A stretch of DNA of 64,000 nucleotides from Coleofasciculus sp937127375 (GCA_040218875.1 JAVJQP010000190.1), one strand, 5' to 3'. Counted from the first letter of the stretch, positions 35,118-44,959 are shown. Numbers and translations are program-made. The notes: generated by a model not told the origin, from the sequence alone.

Positions 35118-35498
35118 TTATGAATGATTGGAAAATCCTGTAATTATTTTTTTTAGCACCAGTCTGATAATTAGGGCGAGTAACTCATACGATCCAAATA
35201 GAATACTGAAGGAAACGGTCATGAGGGGAATAGCATAAGCAGGCTTCACAGCCAGCTTATTGGAGTTATCCGATAAGCTCTCTTTATAGGCTAAAACCTC
35301 TTCAATACATATTTCCTTAGAACATTTTTCAATTGAAATTGCCTCCGCTTGTTCCAAGTCTCTGACCGCCTCTTTTGAGAAAACGTATCCGAATACACCT
35401 CCCCAAAGTATCAATACAATAATTTTAGAAATTACCGCAAGTCTAGTTGTCTCAAACTTGAGACTGATGACGCTCTCCGAAGAATTATTTTGATCCAT
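35118..35498 (-). CDS. small membrane protein, unknown
   Basis: 126 residues with two hydrophobic segments: residues about 20-42 (VISKIIVLILWGGVFGYVF) and 88-115 (AIPLMTVSFSILFGSYELLALII). Between them is a charged, Cys-containing loop (EKCSKEICIEEVLAYKES). I do not recognise the family. It lies between the exporter region and the MITE-like right copy and could be an immunity or accessory protein of the peptide cluster, but only its position says so. Confidence 0.6.
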   Translation of the reverse strand: MDQNNSSESVISLKFETTRLAVISKIIVLILWGGVFGYVFSKEAVRDLEQAEAISIEKCSKEICIEEVLAYKESLSDNSNKLAVKPAYAIPLMTVSFSILFGSYELLALIIRLVLKKIITGFSNHS

Positions 35499-35640
35499 TT
35501 TTTCTCCTTTAATGACCTAACAGGACAAGTTGAACATCTGTCGCCAATTTAGCTGTTGATCCCGTTCAAGTCGTCAACGGGATTTCTCAGGATAATAGTC
35601 AGGTTAACTAATCCTGGGCTTAGTCCAATTGATTCGGATA

Positions 35641-35790
35641 AGCTGTTCGGCATTTAAACCTTAATGTCAATAATTGCGAAACCCTTGTAGTGCGTTTAGC
35701 GAAGCCATGCCGCAGGCTTTAGCGAAGCCATGCCGCAGGCTTTGCATCTTGCTCGCTACTAATACCAAATTTAAATGCATGACAACTTAC
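35641..35790. mobile_element. MITE-like element, inverted right copy
   Basis: AGCTGTTCGGCATTTAAACC at the left end, then TTGCATCTTGCTCGCTACTA (the complement of one 22-bp unit of the left copy) and AAATTTAAATGCATGACAACTTA. It holds a two-copy 23-bp repeat (35695-35740, TTTAGCGAAGCCATGCCGCA plus GGC) where the left copy has nine 22-bp units. Nothing else is visible in 35499-36017 apart from a possible promoter. Confidence 0.6.
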
Positions 35791-36017
35791 CTGGGATTGA
35801 CTTATTGAGGTTGGTTTTTGAGTTTATGCATTTAGGTAGGCTAACGATGCACCTTCCTTATCAGGGTTGAGTTTTTCGATTTATGCAGTTAACGGGAAAA
35901 CACGACACTCTCTAGCCTTGAGTCGCTGCGGAAGTTCTCTCGGAGCAATTTCTGATACAGTTAAATTAGTGCAACACTAGCTTATCAGAATTATACGTTC
36001 TACACGAGCCAGTAACC

Positions 36018-37847
36018 ATGTCAAATGGACAATCTCAGGAGATTATTGATCAATTCTGTATTTTATACGAGAAAACCAGCCACCATGGTTATCCTCGCTT
36101 CAAGCCATCGGTGCAACAGCGCCTGAAACGCCGCATGGAAAAACTGGTTCAGTTACATCCAGACTGGTACACGGACGATTATGTTGACTATTTCTGGAGT
36201 ATCATCAACCAAGACTCACTACCTGAATCGGAACAACAATTTGCCCATCTCCATCTGGTTGCTTATTTGGATACCTCTCGCTGTCATTTTATCCGCCAGT
36301 TTTCCCGCAAATTCCCCTTCCCTCTAGCCACCTGTCTCCATTTCTTTGACCTGACAACGGATGTTCTCTACAATCGCGACTCTTTAAAAAAAATTATTGA
36401 TAACTATAAAGCGACTACGAGTCATGCCGCTAATTTGAAAACTTATGTAGAAGGTGCCCTTAAGAATATCATCCTCGACCAAATGAATTGGGAATCTGAC
36501 TGGCATCTTTTATGTAATGTGGATCTCACCAGTCGCCGAAAATTCAATAATGCCCAGCAACGATTGAAAGAGGCTTTATTGCGCCAAGGACTCAGGGAAC
36601 CGATGATTTCTCAATATTGCTTTGCTTGGCAGTATTTTGTTCCTATCTATAAAAACAATCGGCGTTATAACCCGATCCAAAGGAAAGGTAGGGCATGGGT
36701 GCAACCTGAACGAAGTGATTTTGAAGAAACAGCTAGAGCCTATAATCTGAATCGCTTTGTTGCGAATACACCCCTACAGGTTTCCTCTGGCTCAAATGTA
36801 ACGGCACAAATGATTCAGCAATGGATGACGAGTTGTATTGATGCGTTACGCAATTATCAGAAACTTGTAGAAACCTCAAGAGATGCCGATAGCTATGAAA
36901 AACACTATGATTTATCAGTTAATCCTTGGGAAATAGTGGAGTATGACCAAGGTTATGACGATTTTATCAATCATATAACGTCTAATTTACAGGCAAAACT
37001 CCAGACTATTGATCAAAATTTAGAAAAAATTAGGAGTAAAATTCCCCAGCAATTTCGTCAGGCGGTTATGCCTTTGTGCTATCCTCACGAACTTTCGCTG
37101 CTGGTTCAAGAACAGTTTGCCAAGAAAGTGGGAGTCAATCAAGGGACAATCGCTCGTTTTATCGCCAATACCTACAAATCTCCTCTGTTAACTCAACTAG
37201 ATAGTTTGATGCGGACGCAGTTATCCCCTGATTTGGATAGTTGGAGTCAAACCTACGTGAACGAGTTTTTGTCAAAGCGATTTACTAATCCTAATCAAAC
37301 TCATGAGATTGATCGGGCGTTAATGGTTACTATTAATTCTCTCAATCACCAGTCCCAATTACTCCTTAGATTGTACTATGGGCAAAACAGGAGTATTGAT
37401 ACCTTGGTTGAGGATTTAGACCATGAGTCTACCTATACCATCGACCAAAATTTAATTTCAATTCGATCTGATTTGCAACGAGTCGCTAGGGAAACAATCC
37501 ATAAACTACAGCTTAGTTATGTTGAGCAAGTCACTAGAGTCTACTATAAGCAAGTCGTATCTTGCCAATTGTTGACGGCTTTATCCAGCATGAAATTGAG
37601 GAAAATCCTGAAAATGCGATATGCCCAGAGAATGCCTGAAGACAAGATCGATCGGCTGCTGCCCAACGAAAACATAAGCCAAGCGATTAACCACGCTAAA
37701 CAGCAATTACAGAAGGTTTTACTTCAGTGGAGTTATGGAAATTATGGAATTTCTTTAGAAGCCGAAAAAGAACAAGTTAGTAAGGTTATTGAAATTTGGC
37801 TCAATCAGTTGTATTGCTTAGATTTAAACAAAAAAAATCGTATATAA
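36018..37847 (+). CDS. sigma-factor-like protein of a CHAT operon
   Basis: 609 residues, all-helical, cytoplasmic. I recognise sigma-70 region-4-like segments in the second half (MVTINSLNHQSQLLLRLYYGQNRSIDTL and LSSMKLRKILKMRYAQRMPEDKI), where 'SL..Q..LLRLYYG' mimics the sigma4 start. The N-terminal half has no clear core-binding signature. Proteins of this sort precede DUF1822 and CHASE2 genes in many cyanobacteria and are often labelled sigma-70 family. It lies 7 bases before the DUF1822 gene. It may be a true group-4 sigma factor or a derived regulator; I lean to the second. Confidence 0.55.
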   Translation: MSNGQSQEIIDQFCILYEKTSHHGYPRFKPSVQQRLKRRMEKLVQLHPDWYTDDYVDYFWSIINQDSLPESEQQFAHLHLVAYLDTSRCHFIRQFSRKFPFPLATCLHFFDLTTDVLYNRDSLKKIIDNYKATTSHAANLKTYVEGALKNIILDQMNWESDWHLLCNVDLTSRRKFNNAQQRLKEALLRQGLREPMISQYCFAWQYFVPIYKNNRRYNPIQRKGRAWVQPERSDFEETARAYNLNRFVANTPLQVSSGSNVTAQMIQQWMTSCIDALRNYQKLVETSRDADSYEKHYDLSVNPWEIVEYDQGYDDFINHITSNLQAKLQTIDQNLEKIRSKIPQQFRQAVMPLCYPHELSLLVQEQFAKKVGVNQGTIARFIANTYKSPLLTQLDSLMRTQLSPDLDSWSQTYVNEFLSKRFTNPNQTHEIDRALMVTINSLNHQSQLLLRLYYGQNRSIDTLVEDLDHESTYTIDQNLISIRSDLQRVARETIHKLQLSYVEQVTRVYYKQVVSCQLLTALSSMKLRKILKMRYAQRMPEDKIDRLLPNENISQAINHAKQQLQKVLLQWSYGNYGISLEAEKEQVSKVIEIWLNQLYCLDLNKKNRI

Positions 37848-37854
37848 ACAAATT

Positions 37855-39123
37855 ATGTTTAAGTTACTAGAATTATCAACAACATATCCTGATCAAGTTT
37901 GGTTGAATTTATCCGAGAAAGAACAACAACAAGCTTGGCAGCGATCGCAAAATCATGCTAATGCGATGACTCGCTGTAATGCCTACCTGAATGAACTCTG
38001 TTTAACGGCATTTATCCCTTGGCTGGAGGGATGGTGTCAAGAAGAACAAGAGGGTGACAAATCGACTCAAATTCGTACTTTTACAGAATCATTCTTACCC
38101 AGTATATGGGAATTCATCAATGGTAGCCTAATTAACTTCGGTGATGTTCGACTAGCGCTGATTCCCACAGATAGCACGGATTTAGATGAGGTTTGTGTTC
38201 CTCAAGAGTGGGTCGATATTGTCAGTTGGAGAGCCGATTATTATCTGGCTGTACAAATAAACCTGGATAGTCTCGATACATCTTGGATGAGACTGTGGGG
38301 ATATATTAGCTATCAGAATTTGCAGCAAAACGGGATATATGAAGAAAGCGATCGCGCGTATTATATTTCTGGACAATATTTAACTCCAGATCTTACTCTG
38401 ATGTTACTTCAACCTGAACCCGTTTTCCCAAATATTTTACAAATTGAATCAATACCGTCTTTAACCCAGGAAACCGCTGAACGGTTATTGGCACAACTGA
38501 GTCAAACCTCGGTTTCTACCCCGCGTCTTGCGGTTTCTTATGACCAATGGGCTGCATTTGTCACAAATGAAAAATGGCGTCAAGACTTATATGAAAGACG
38601 GTTAAGACAAGTTCAAAGAGTGGCAGAACCTGCTCCACCTCGGATTAACCTAGGACAATGGTGGCAAAATATCTTTGAGTTGGGTTGGCAATCTCTAGAC
38701 GCATTTTTAAGCCGAGATTCAGTTCAGGTTGCTGTTAGTTTTAGACATAAACGCTCTCAACTCAACGAAGAGAGACAGGTTTATGTTGAAGGGATTAAGG
38801 TAATCGATTTGGGCATAGAACTCAACAATCAAGCCGTGGCGTTGCTGGTGGGTTTAGCACGAGAGACAGACGAACGAGTCGGTGTTCGGGTACAACTGTA
38901 TCCGGTGGGAGAAACCCCTATCTTACCCCCTAATATTCGCGTTGCCTTACTCTCTCAATCAGGTGCTATACTTCAGGAATACCAAGCCCGAATACAGGAT
39001 AATTTAATTCAACTGAAACGATTCACCTGTCCCGTCGGGAAACAGTTCAGCATCCGGGTGGCGCTGGGTGAATTTAGTATTACTGAAAACTTCGCGATCG
39101 CGCCCTTTGCGACTAATGAGTAA
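37855..39123 (+). CDS. DUF1822 family protein
   Basis: 422 residues. The beginning (YPDQVWLNLSEKEQQQAWQ, NAYLNELCLTAFIPWLEGW) and the middle (VDIVSWRADYYLAVQINLD) are those of DUF1822, a family confined to cyanobacteria as far as I know. No catalytic motif, signal or membrane segment is visible. The C-terminal ~130 residues (VIDLGIELNNQAVALLVGLARETDERVGV) form a beta-rich domain. It overlaps the next gene by 8 bases (ATGAGTAA), so the two are translated together. Role unknown; the company of a CHAT protease suggests an adaptor or sensor. Confidence 0.8.
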   Translation: MFKLLELSTTYPDQVWLNLSEKEQQQAWQRSQNHANAMTRCNAYLNELCLTAFIPWLEGWCQEEQEGDKSTQIRTFTESFLPSIWEFINGSLINFGDVRLALIPTDSTDLDEVCVPQEWVDIVSWRADYYLAVQINLDSLDTSWMRLWGYISYQNLQQNGIYEESDRAYYISGQYLTPDLTLMLLQPEPVFPNILQIESIPSLTQETAERLLAQLSQTSVSTPRLAVSYDQWAAFVTNEKWRQDLYERRLRQVQRVAEPAPPRINLGQWWQNIFELGWQSLDAFLSRDSVQVAVSFRHKRSQLNEERQVYVEGIKVIDLGIELNNQAVALLVGLARETDERVGVRVQLYPVGETPILPPNIRVALLSQSGAILQEYQARIQDNLIQLKRFTCPVGKQFSIRVALGEFSITENFAIAPFATNE

Positions 39124-41494
39124 TTTAGTGATCTTGAACCTAGGACGAGGAGACTTGTACAATGGCTTTGCCTGGGTTACAGCTCAGTTACAGGTACAAG
39201 ATCAACCCCAAAATCGGCAGGTAATCGGCAGTTTACCCGCCGCCCCTCATTTGGTGGAACTTTACCGCCACTGGCAATTACTCTACGATTTACTCTATCA
39301 GGCTCGTTCATTTATTATTAGTCGCTCTCATCCTCAACCCATCGACATTGATGACGATATCCAAATTGATCACACTGACGTAACTCACGTTGGCGAAACG
39401 GATTTTGCTGAGGTTTGTCAGGAATTACAACAGCAGATTGATACCTGGCTCGATTCCCCAAACTTTAGTCCGATATGCCGTCAACTTTATCAGCAATTTC
39501 ACCCGAATCAAGACATTCGCGTCATTCTTCAAACCGAAGACAGTAACCTGAGAAAATTACCCTGGTATACCTGGCGATTTTTTCGAGATTATCCCCACGC
39601 CGAAGTGTCGTTGAGTTCTCTCAACATTGAACCGATAAAAACAACTCAACCGCCAACTCAAACCGTGAGAGTATTGGCAATTCTCGGCGATGCAACGGGA
39701 ATTGATATTGATGTGGATCGGCAATACCTCGCCAGTCTGGATGGTGCCGAAACCGTCTTTTTAGTCGAACCCCGCCGACAGGAGTTAAATGAGCAGCTTT
39801 GGCATAATCAGGGATGGACAATTCTCTTTTTTGCCGGACATAGTTCTAGCCAAGGGGATAGCGATTTCGGTGAGATTTATATCAACCCCCATGAGCGTTT
39901 AACCATTCCTCAATTAAAACACGCCCTCAACGAAGCGATCGCGGGAGGGTTAAAATTAGCCATTTTTAACTCCTGCGATGGCTTAGGATTAGCGCGACAA
40001 CTGTCGGATCTGCATATTCCCCACATTATTGTCATGCGCGAACCGGTACCGGATAATGTGGCTCAAGCCTTCCTTAAATACTTTCTGATTGAGTTGGCTG
40101 GGGGGCGATGCTTCGATTTAGCGGTACGGAAAGCGCGGGAACGATTGCAAGGATTAGAGGGGGAGTTTCCCGGTGCAAGCTGGTTACCGATCATTGTACA
40201 AACACCGACACCGATCGCACCCTCTTGGCAAGATTGGCGGCAACAGCCAAAACCTGCCCCTAAACCTTCTATCATGGGAGCCAGACGCCCCCGTTGGCAA
40301 ACTCTCCTGTTAAGTAGTGCGATCGCGACAGGGTTGGTGATGGGAGTGCGGTGGTTGGGGTTCCTGCAATCTACAGAACTTTGGGCGTTTGATGCTCTGA
40401 TGCGAATGCGCCCGACAGAACTACCCGATGATCGCCTAGTGATTATTACCATAGATGCTGCCGATATTCAATATCAAGATCAGCAGGGAATGAAACGCCA
40501 AGGATCACTGGCGGATCAGGCGTTAGTCAACCTCTTGGACAAAATTAAACCCCACCAACCCGCCGTCATTGGGTTAGACATTTATCGTGATCCAGTGGCG
40601 TTTACACTAGATCCCGACGCCGCCAAACAAGCAATTCGTGAGCGAGATCAGCGATTTATCGACATTTGCCAAATCGGGGGCGGTGCTAGAGAATCCCCGG
40701 AAATTCCCCCACCATCAGGCGTTCCGGTGCAGCAGGTAGGATTTAGTGATCTCCCCAATGATCCAGATTTAGTCATCCGACGCCAGATTTTTGGCATGGC
40801 GGCGGGAACCCAATGTCAGACTCAGCAATCCTTTAGTTTTCAGATTGCCCGTCACTATTTAACCTTACAGGATATAGAATTTAAACGGCTTTCCCGCACC
40901 CAGTTTCAAATCGGCACCCGTATCTTCCCCAAATCGGAACGCCACAGGGGAGGCTATCATAATCTCGATTCCGGTGGCTTTGAAGTGTTGCTGAATTATC
41001 GTGCAACACAGAGAATTGCTCAAAAAGTACCTTTAAAGCAAATTTTAGACGGATCAAAAGATGAGGAATTGGCAACCTTAATCCGCGATCGCATTGTACT
41101 GATTGGTACAATCGACAACAGCTATGGAGACTATCATCTCACTCCCTACAGTGCCGCGTTTGAGCCGATTCAAGAACTCTCAGGGGTGGAAATCCAGGCG
41201 CAGATGGTGAGTCACATCATCAGTGCCGTATTAAATCAGCGACCTGTGGTATGGTGGTTCCCACAGTGGGGTGATGTGCTTTGGGTTTGGGCTTGGTCTG
41301 GAGTCGCAGGTGTATGCATGGGAGGATGGCATCATCGGCGACTCTATCTGATCGTAGCTGGGGGTACAGCGTTAGCCGCACTGGGGGGATGCAGCTTTGT
41401 TTCCCTGTGGCGAACCGGACTTTGGTTACCTCTGATGCCGTCGATAGTCGCGTTTACGATTGTCGGGATATTTTATTTCTGCCGAGCGCTATGA
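39116..41494 (+). CDS. CHAT-CHASE2 membrane protein
   Basis: 792 residues from the ATG 39116 that overlaps the DUF1822 stop. The N-terminal ~370 residues are a CHAT peptidase-like domain with His in LFFAGHSS and Cys in FNSCDGLGLA. A membrane segment (LLLSSAIATGLVMGVRWLGF) leads into an extracytoplasmic CHASE2 sensor domain (WAFDALMRMRP, RLVIITIDAADIQYQ, KPHQPAVIGLDIYRD, VLIGTIDNSYGDYHLTP), and three C-terminal membrane helices end the protein. CHASE2 domains sense external signals; here the output would be the CHAT protease on the cytoplasmic side. This makes a one-component sensor protease. Its target is unknown; the coupled DUF1822 and sigma-like proteins are candidates. Confidence 0.88.
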   Translation: MSNLVILNLGRGDLYNGFAWVTAQLQVQDQPQNRQVIGSLPAAPHLVELYRHWQLLYDLLYQARSFIISRSHPQPIDIDDDIQIDHTDVTHVGETDFAEVCQELQQQIDTWLDSPNFSPICRQLYQQFHPNQDIRVILQTEDSNLRKLPWYTWRFFRDYPHAEVSLSSLNIEPIKTTQPPTQTVRVLAILGDATGIDIDVDRQYLASLDGAETVFLVEPRRQELNEQLWHNQGWTILFFAGHSSSQGDSDFGEIYINPHERLTIPQLKHALNEAIAGGLKLAIFNSCDGLGLARQLSDLHIPHIIVMREPVPDNVAQAFLKYFLIELAGGRCFDLAVRKARERLQGLEGEFPGASWLPIIVQTPTPIAPSWQDWRQQPKPAPKPSIMGARRPRWQTLLLSSAIATGLVMGVRWLGFLQSTELWAFDALMRMRPTELPDDRLVIITIDAADIQYQDQQGMKRQGSLADQALVNLLDKIKPHQPAVIGLDIYRDPVAFTLDPDAAKQAIRERDQRFIDICQIGGGARESPEIPPPSGVPVQQVGFSDLPNDPDLVIRRQIFGMAAGTQCQTQQSFSFQIARHYLTLQDIEFKRLSRTQFQIGTRIFPKSERHRGGYHNLDSGGFEVLLNYRATQRIAQKVPLKQILDGSKDEELATLIRDRIVLIGTIDNSYGDYHLTPYSAAFEPIQELSGVEIQAQMVSHIISAVLNQRPVVWWFPQWGDVLWVWAWSGVAGVCMGGWHHRRLYLIVAGGTALAALGGCSFVSLWRTGLWLPLMPSIVAFTIVGIFYFCRAL

Positions 41495-42273
41495 ATATTC
41501 AATACTGGTTAATTCCATTAGCCTACAGTATTAGTTGGAGCTATTTTCCCTCAGGTTTAAGCACAGAATCTCCTAGCATTCCGGGACAACTCATGCCTTA
41601 TGTGTTCGCCCAGGAAAATGATGATAATGTTGACTTTCAATCTGATGGTAGAAGTGGGAACCGCACCGGAGGTGGAAGTCGTAGCAAGTGTCCCCCAATG
41701 AATTTTCCCCTAACCGCGTTAGTTCCTGAATCAAACTGGGGGAGAACCTTTGCGGCACACCCAACATTGTGGTTTTATGTTCCTTATTCTCCAGAACAAG
41801 CCCCTGTGGGAGAGTTTGTGTTGCAAGATGAAGCGGGTAATGATATCTATCGGCTTCCGTTTGAGTTATCGCAAACACCAGGTTTAGTTCGTCTCACCAT
41901 TCCGGATACTCAAGAATCACTGAAAAGGGGTAACTGGTATCGCTGGTACTTCACACTGTATTGCGATCGCGACAAATCTGCTAGTCCAGTTTTTGCCCAA
42001 GGATGGATACAGCGAATTCCTTTAACTCCCACTCTAGAACGTCAACTTAATGCGGCAAAACCCCGCGAAGATCAGGTTTATGTCGCCAACCGAATTTGGT
42101 TCGATGCATTAACGCATTTAGCGAATCTTCGTTTGGCTAACTCTAACCAGGTTACCGATGCAGACTGGCGCAAGCTCTTGCAAGGGAAAGGGGTTAACTT
42201 AGAACTGCCAAGCCAAGAATTAAACATGGGTTATGTTATCTTTAACGAACCGAGGAGTTTGGGGGAGCTGTAA
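41491..42273 (+). CDS. DUF928 family exported protein
   Basis: 260 residues from the ATG 41491 that overlaps the CHAT-CHASE2 stop (ATGA). A weak signal peptide (WLIPLAYSISWSYFPSGL) opens it; the DUF928 body follows (GRTFAAHPTLWFYVPYSPEQ, FVLQDEAGNDIYRLPFELS, GNWYRWYFTLYCDRD, NRIWFDALTHLANLR). DUF928 proteins are common in cyanobacteria, usually next to CHASE2/CHAT genes; the function is not known. An exported partner for the CHASE2 sensor is a reasonable inference. Confidence 0.82.
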   Translation: MNIQYWLIPLAYSISWSYFPSGLSTESPSIPGQLMPYVFAQENDDNVDFQSDGRSGNRTGGGSRSKCPPMNFPLTALVPESNWGRTFAAHPTLWFYVPYSPEQAPVGEFVLQDEAGNDIYRLPFELSQTPGLVRLTIPDTQESLKRGNWYRWYFTLYCDRDKSASPVFAQGWIQRIPLTPTLERQLNAAKPREDQVYVANRIWFDALTHLANLRLANSNQVTDADWRKLLQGKGVNLELPSQELNMGYVIFNEPRSLGEL

Positions 42274-42322
42274 ACCCCACACCATAATAGTTCATAGCTA
42301 ATTGCTTAAATTGGAGATTCCT

Positions 42323-43405
42323 ATGCTGGATGCCTTACCAGGACTCCTGGATTTCGATACCCTAAAAACATTCATCTTACTCACACTAGCCGGGATTTTC
42401 GCGATCGCGGGCGGTTTGTTTGCCTCTCGCTGGCTAGGTTCGTTATGGGAGCGGTTCAGGGATATCTATCCTAAGGTAATTCAACCGGAAAAAGAATTAC
42501 TGGGGTTAGTCCTCAGTCTAACCTTAACCGATATTATTTTTCTCGCTTATGCCAGACGAGAGTTTATCAAGCTGATGGAACTTCCCATCAGTCTCGCTTT
42601 AGCGATTACAGCGAGTTTATTAGGCTCTCGGTTATTCAAGCGGTTTTTTGATGCCTATCTGTTAAACGCCACCCTGCAAAGTGGACGGAAGGTGAATAGT
42701 GAATTATTACTCCTTTCCAAACTGGTTGTCAATTTACTGATTATTGTCACCATCATCATTATCTTTGCCCAAACCCATCAAATCAATATTTTTGGCTTGT
42801 TGGCAAGTTTGGGAATTGGTGGACTGGCGGTGGCGTTTGCGGCACAAAAAACCCTGGAACAGCTACTTGGTGGTATTGTGATTTATATTGACCGTCCTTT
42901 CGTGGTTGATGATTATATCGGTTTACCCGATGGCACATTTGGCAGAGTCGAATCCATTGGACTACGGTCTACCAAAATCCGCTCCTCTGGTAAAGGGACG
43001 TTAATGGTGATTCCCAATAGTTCCCTGACTCAGGTCAGTATTGAAAACTTCACGGGTGCTAAGAAAGTTATTTCGATTATCTCATTAATTTTCTATCGTC
43101 CGATACCCGACCAAGAAAAATCACTGATCCGCCAAGTTATCTTAGAAAGCACGATTGATATTTTTGGGATTGACTCTCGCAGTACAGATGTCACGTTTAA
43201 AGATATTATCCAAGATGGAAATCCGGGAATGACTCAAGCCCAAATTAACTTTTTCATCCTGGGTTCTGGTGAGTTCTCGATGGAGTTGCGGCGTCAAGTC
43301 CTGGATATTGCTAAACAAAATATCACCAATCAACTCAAGGAATATGGTATTGCCTTTGACATCGAAGAACAAACCATTAATGTCGATTCACCCATTACGA
43401 TCTAA
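42323..43405 (+). CDS. MscS-family mechanosensitive channel 1
   Basis: 360 residues from ATG 42323 (GGAG 6 bases upstream). Four or five membrane segments are followed by the MscS pore helix and beta domain: LLASLGIGGLAVAFAAQKTLEQLLGG and YIDRPFVVDDYIGLPDGTFGRVESIGLRSTKIRS. The C-terminal alpha/beta vestibule is present. Such channels release solutes on osmotic downshock. It follows the DUF928 gene by 50 bases and may be co-transcribed. The related second gene is 440 bases downstream across a repeat. Confidence 0.9.
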   Translation: MLDALPGLLDFDTLKTFILLTLAGIFAIAGGLFASRWLGSLWERFRDIYPKVIQPEKELLGLVLSLTLTDIIFLAYARREFIKLMELPISLALAITASLLGSRLFKRFFDAYLLNATLQSGRKVNSELLLLSKLVVNLLIIVTIIIIFAQTHQINIFGLLASLGIGGLAVAFAAQKTLEQLLGGIVIYIDRPFVVDDYIGLPDGTFGRVESIGLRSTKIRSSGKGTLMVIPNSSLTQVSIENFTGAKKVISIISLIFYRPIPDQEKSLIRQVILESTIDIFGIDSRSTDVTFKDIIQDGNPGMTQAQINFFILGSGEFSMELRRQVLDIAKQNITNQLKEYGIAFDIEEQTINVDSPITI

Positions 43406-43602
43406 GTAAGTAGATGGGCACAATAAAAGTTAACGGCTGAGATTGTCATTTGTCATTTGTCATTGGTCATTTGTAAGGGTTTGATGTGTATTTACATAAC
43501 TTAATATAGGCAGGTTTATTGCCGTGGACTTCCTTAGGGCATTCTGAATAAGTGTTGTGGTGGAGGGAAGAGGCTCCAAAGCATGAGGCAACAGTAGTGC
43601 GA

Positions 43603-43728
43603 GCGTCTCGCTCGCTATTGGCGTCTCGCTCGCTATTGGCGTCTCGCTCGCTATTGGCGTCTCGCTCGCTATTGGCGTCTCGCTCGCTATTGGCGTCTCG
43701 CTCGCTATTGGCGTCTCGCTCGCTATTC
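43603..43728 (+). repeat. seven-copy 18-bp tandem repeat
   Basis: Unit GCGTCTCGCTCGCTATTG, seven exact copies except for the last base. As 18 is a multiple of 3 it reads as RSLLAS repeats in one frame, but there is no ribosome binding site and I do not call a gene. The rest of 43406-43846 holds heptamer repeats (43444-43473) and no gene. Confidence 0.9.
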
Positions 43729-43846
43729 TGTATGGAGAACGTTTAAATTTTCAAATGAAAGGCATTACAGTTTATTATATAAAATACAGATGCAATAAGT
43801 TGTGTCCCTCTAGCCATTCTGATTTCTAAAGTAGCCGTACTCGCTG

Positions 43847-44959
43847 ATGAACTTAACCGATATACCTAACACGATTAGTGATGTTTCTCTGTTTGTGTAC
43901 TCCTTAAATTTACCTAATTATGTTATTTTCCTGATATTTGCTCTCCTCTCTGTTTTGGCAGGTCGATACACGCCGATTCTGGTAAGCTGGATTATTCATC
44001 GATTTTCACTTCAGCTAGGAACGGAAATTTATGATAATTTAATTGCTCCACTCCAACAAGCGTTTAAATTTGCTGGCACGTTAATTTTACTGTCATTCTC
44101 ACTGGCTTGGCTGGGGGTGTATCAGGGACTGCATGACTTCCTTCGTCCCTTTATGGATTTAGCTGTGACTGTGAGTGTGGCTTGGTTAGCCTCTCGCTTA
44201 TTTCGCCAGTTTGTGCGCGTGTATGGAATAGGATTAGTGCGGAAACTTGGTCGAGAAGTTGATGAGTTGCTTCTGGTTTTTGAAACCTTAGCTAATGTGA
44301 TTATCGGATTTATTGCTGTGGTTGCATTTGCTCAAAGTCAACAGGTCAATTTAGTCGGATTACTCGCCAGTTTTGGGATTGGCGGTATTGCGATCGCGTT
44401 TGCAGCACAAAAGACATTAGAACAGCTTTTGGGGACAATTGTCCTTTATTTAGACCGCCCATTTATTCCCGGAGAATATATTCGTTTACCGGATGGAGTA
44501 TTTGGTCGAGTTGAATCGATTGGCTTGCGGTCTACAAAAATCCGCACAGCGGCTAAAAGCACACTTTTGATTGTTCCGAATTCAACGATGGCAAATTGGG
44601 AAATCGAAAATGTGACCCGAGGCAAGAAAGTGATGGTGTTACTCTATTTGGATTTTTCTCAACTTCTGGAAGAACGCGAAAAAGCTTTAGTTCAGCAAAT
44701 TATTGCTGAAAGTACAAATGCCTTATTCGGTATCGATCCGGGAAGTACAAATATCACCTTAATTCCCTCACTAGAGGACAAAACAACCCGTGCTAGAGTA
44801 ACCTTTTTTATCCTCGGATCAAGTGAAAATTCCATTCAATTGCGGAAGCGTCTCTTGGAACTCGCCAATGAAAAAATTTCCAAGAAGTTACTCGCTTATG
44901 GAATTAACTTTAAGATGAATGAACCGACGATCTATGTAGATTCGCCGATTACCATCTGA
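43847..44959 (+). CDS. MscS-family mechanosensitive channel 2
   Basis: 370 residues, paralogue of the channel upstream. The pore and beta-domain text is nearly the same (LLASFGIGGIAIAFAAQKTLEQLLGT, GRVESIGLRSTKIRT), and both end YVDSPITI/NVDSPITI. The N-terminal membrane part differs more. Tandem duplication, with later invasion of the gap by repeats, explains the pair. Function as for its neighbour. Confidence 0.9.
   Translation: MNLTDIPNTISDVSLFVYSLNLPNYVIFLIFALLSVLAGRYTPILVSWIIHRFSLQLGTEIYDNLIAPLQQAFKFAGTLILLSFSLAWLGVYQGLHDFLRPFMDLAVTVSVAWLASRLFRQFVRVYGIGLVRKLGREVDELLLVFETLANVIIGFIAVVAFAQSQQVNLVGLLASFGIGGIAIAFAAQKTLEQLLGTIVLYLDRPFIPGEYIRLPDGVFGRVESIGLRSTKIRTAAKSTLLIVPNSTMANWEIENVTRGKKVMVLLYLDFSQLLEEREKALVQQIIAESTNALFGIDPGSTNITLIPSLEDKTTRARVTFFILGSSENSIQLRKRLLELANEKISKKLLAYGINFKMNEPTIYVDSPITI

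Noticed and set aside
36018..37847. Ordinary group 1 or 2 sigma factor
   Set aside because: No region 2 core-binding or -10 melting signature is visible; only region-4-like text supports a sigma relation.
43552..43746. 64-codon frame of RSLLAS repeats
   Set aside because: It is the translation of an 18-bp tandem repeat; no ribosome binding site and no sequence outside the repeat that looks like protein.
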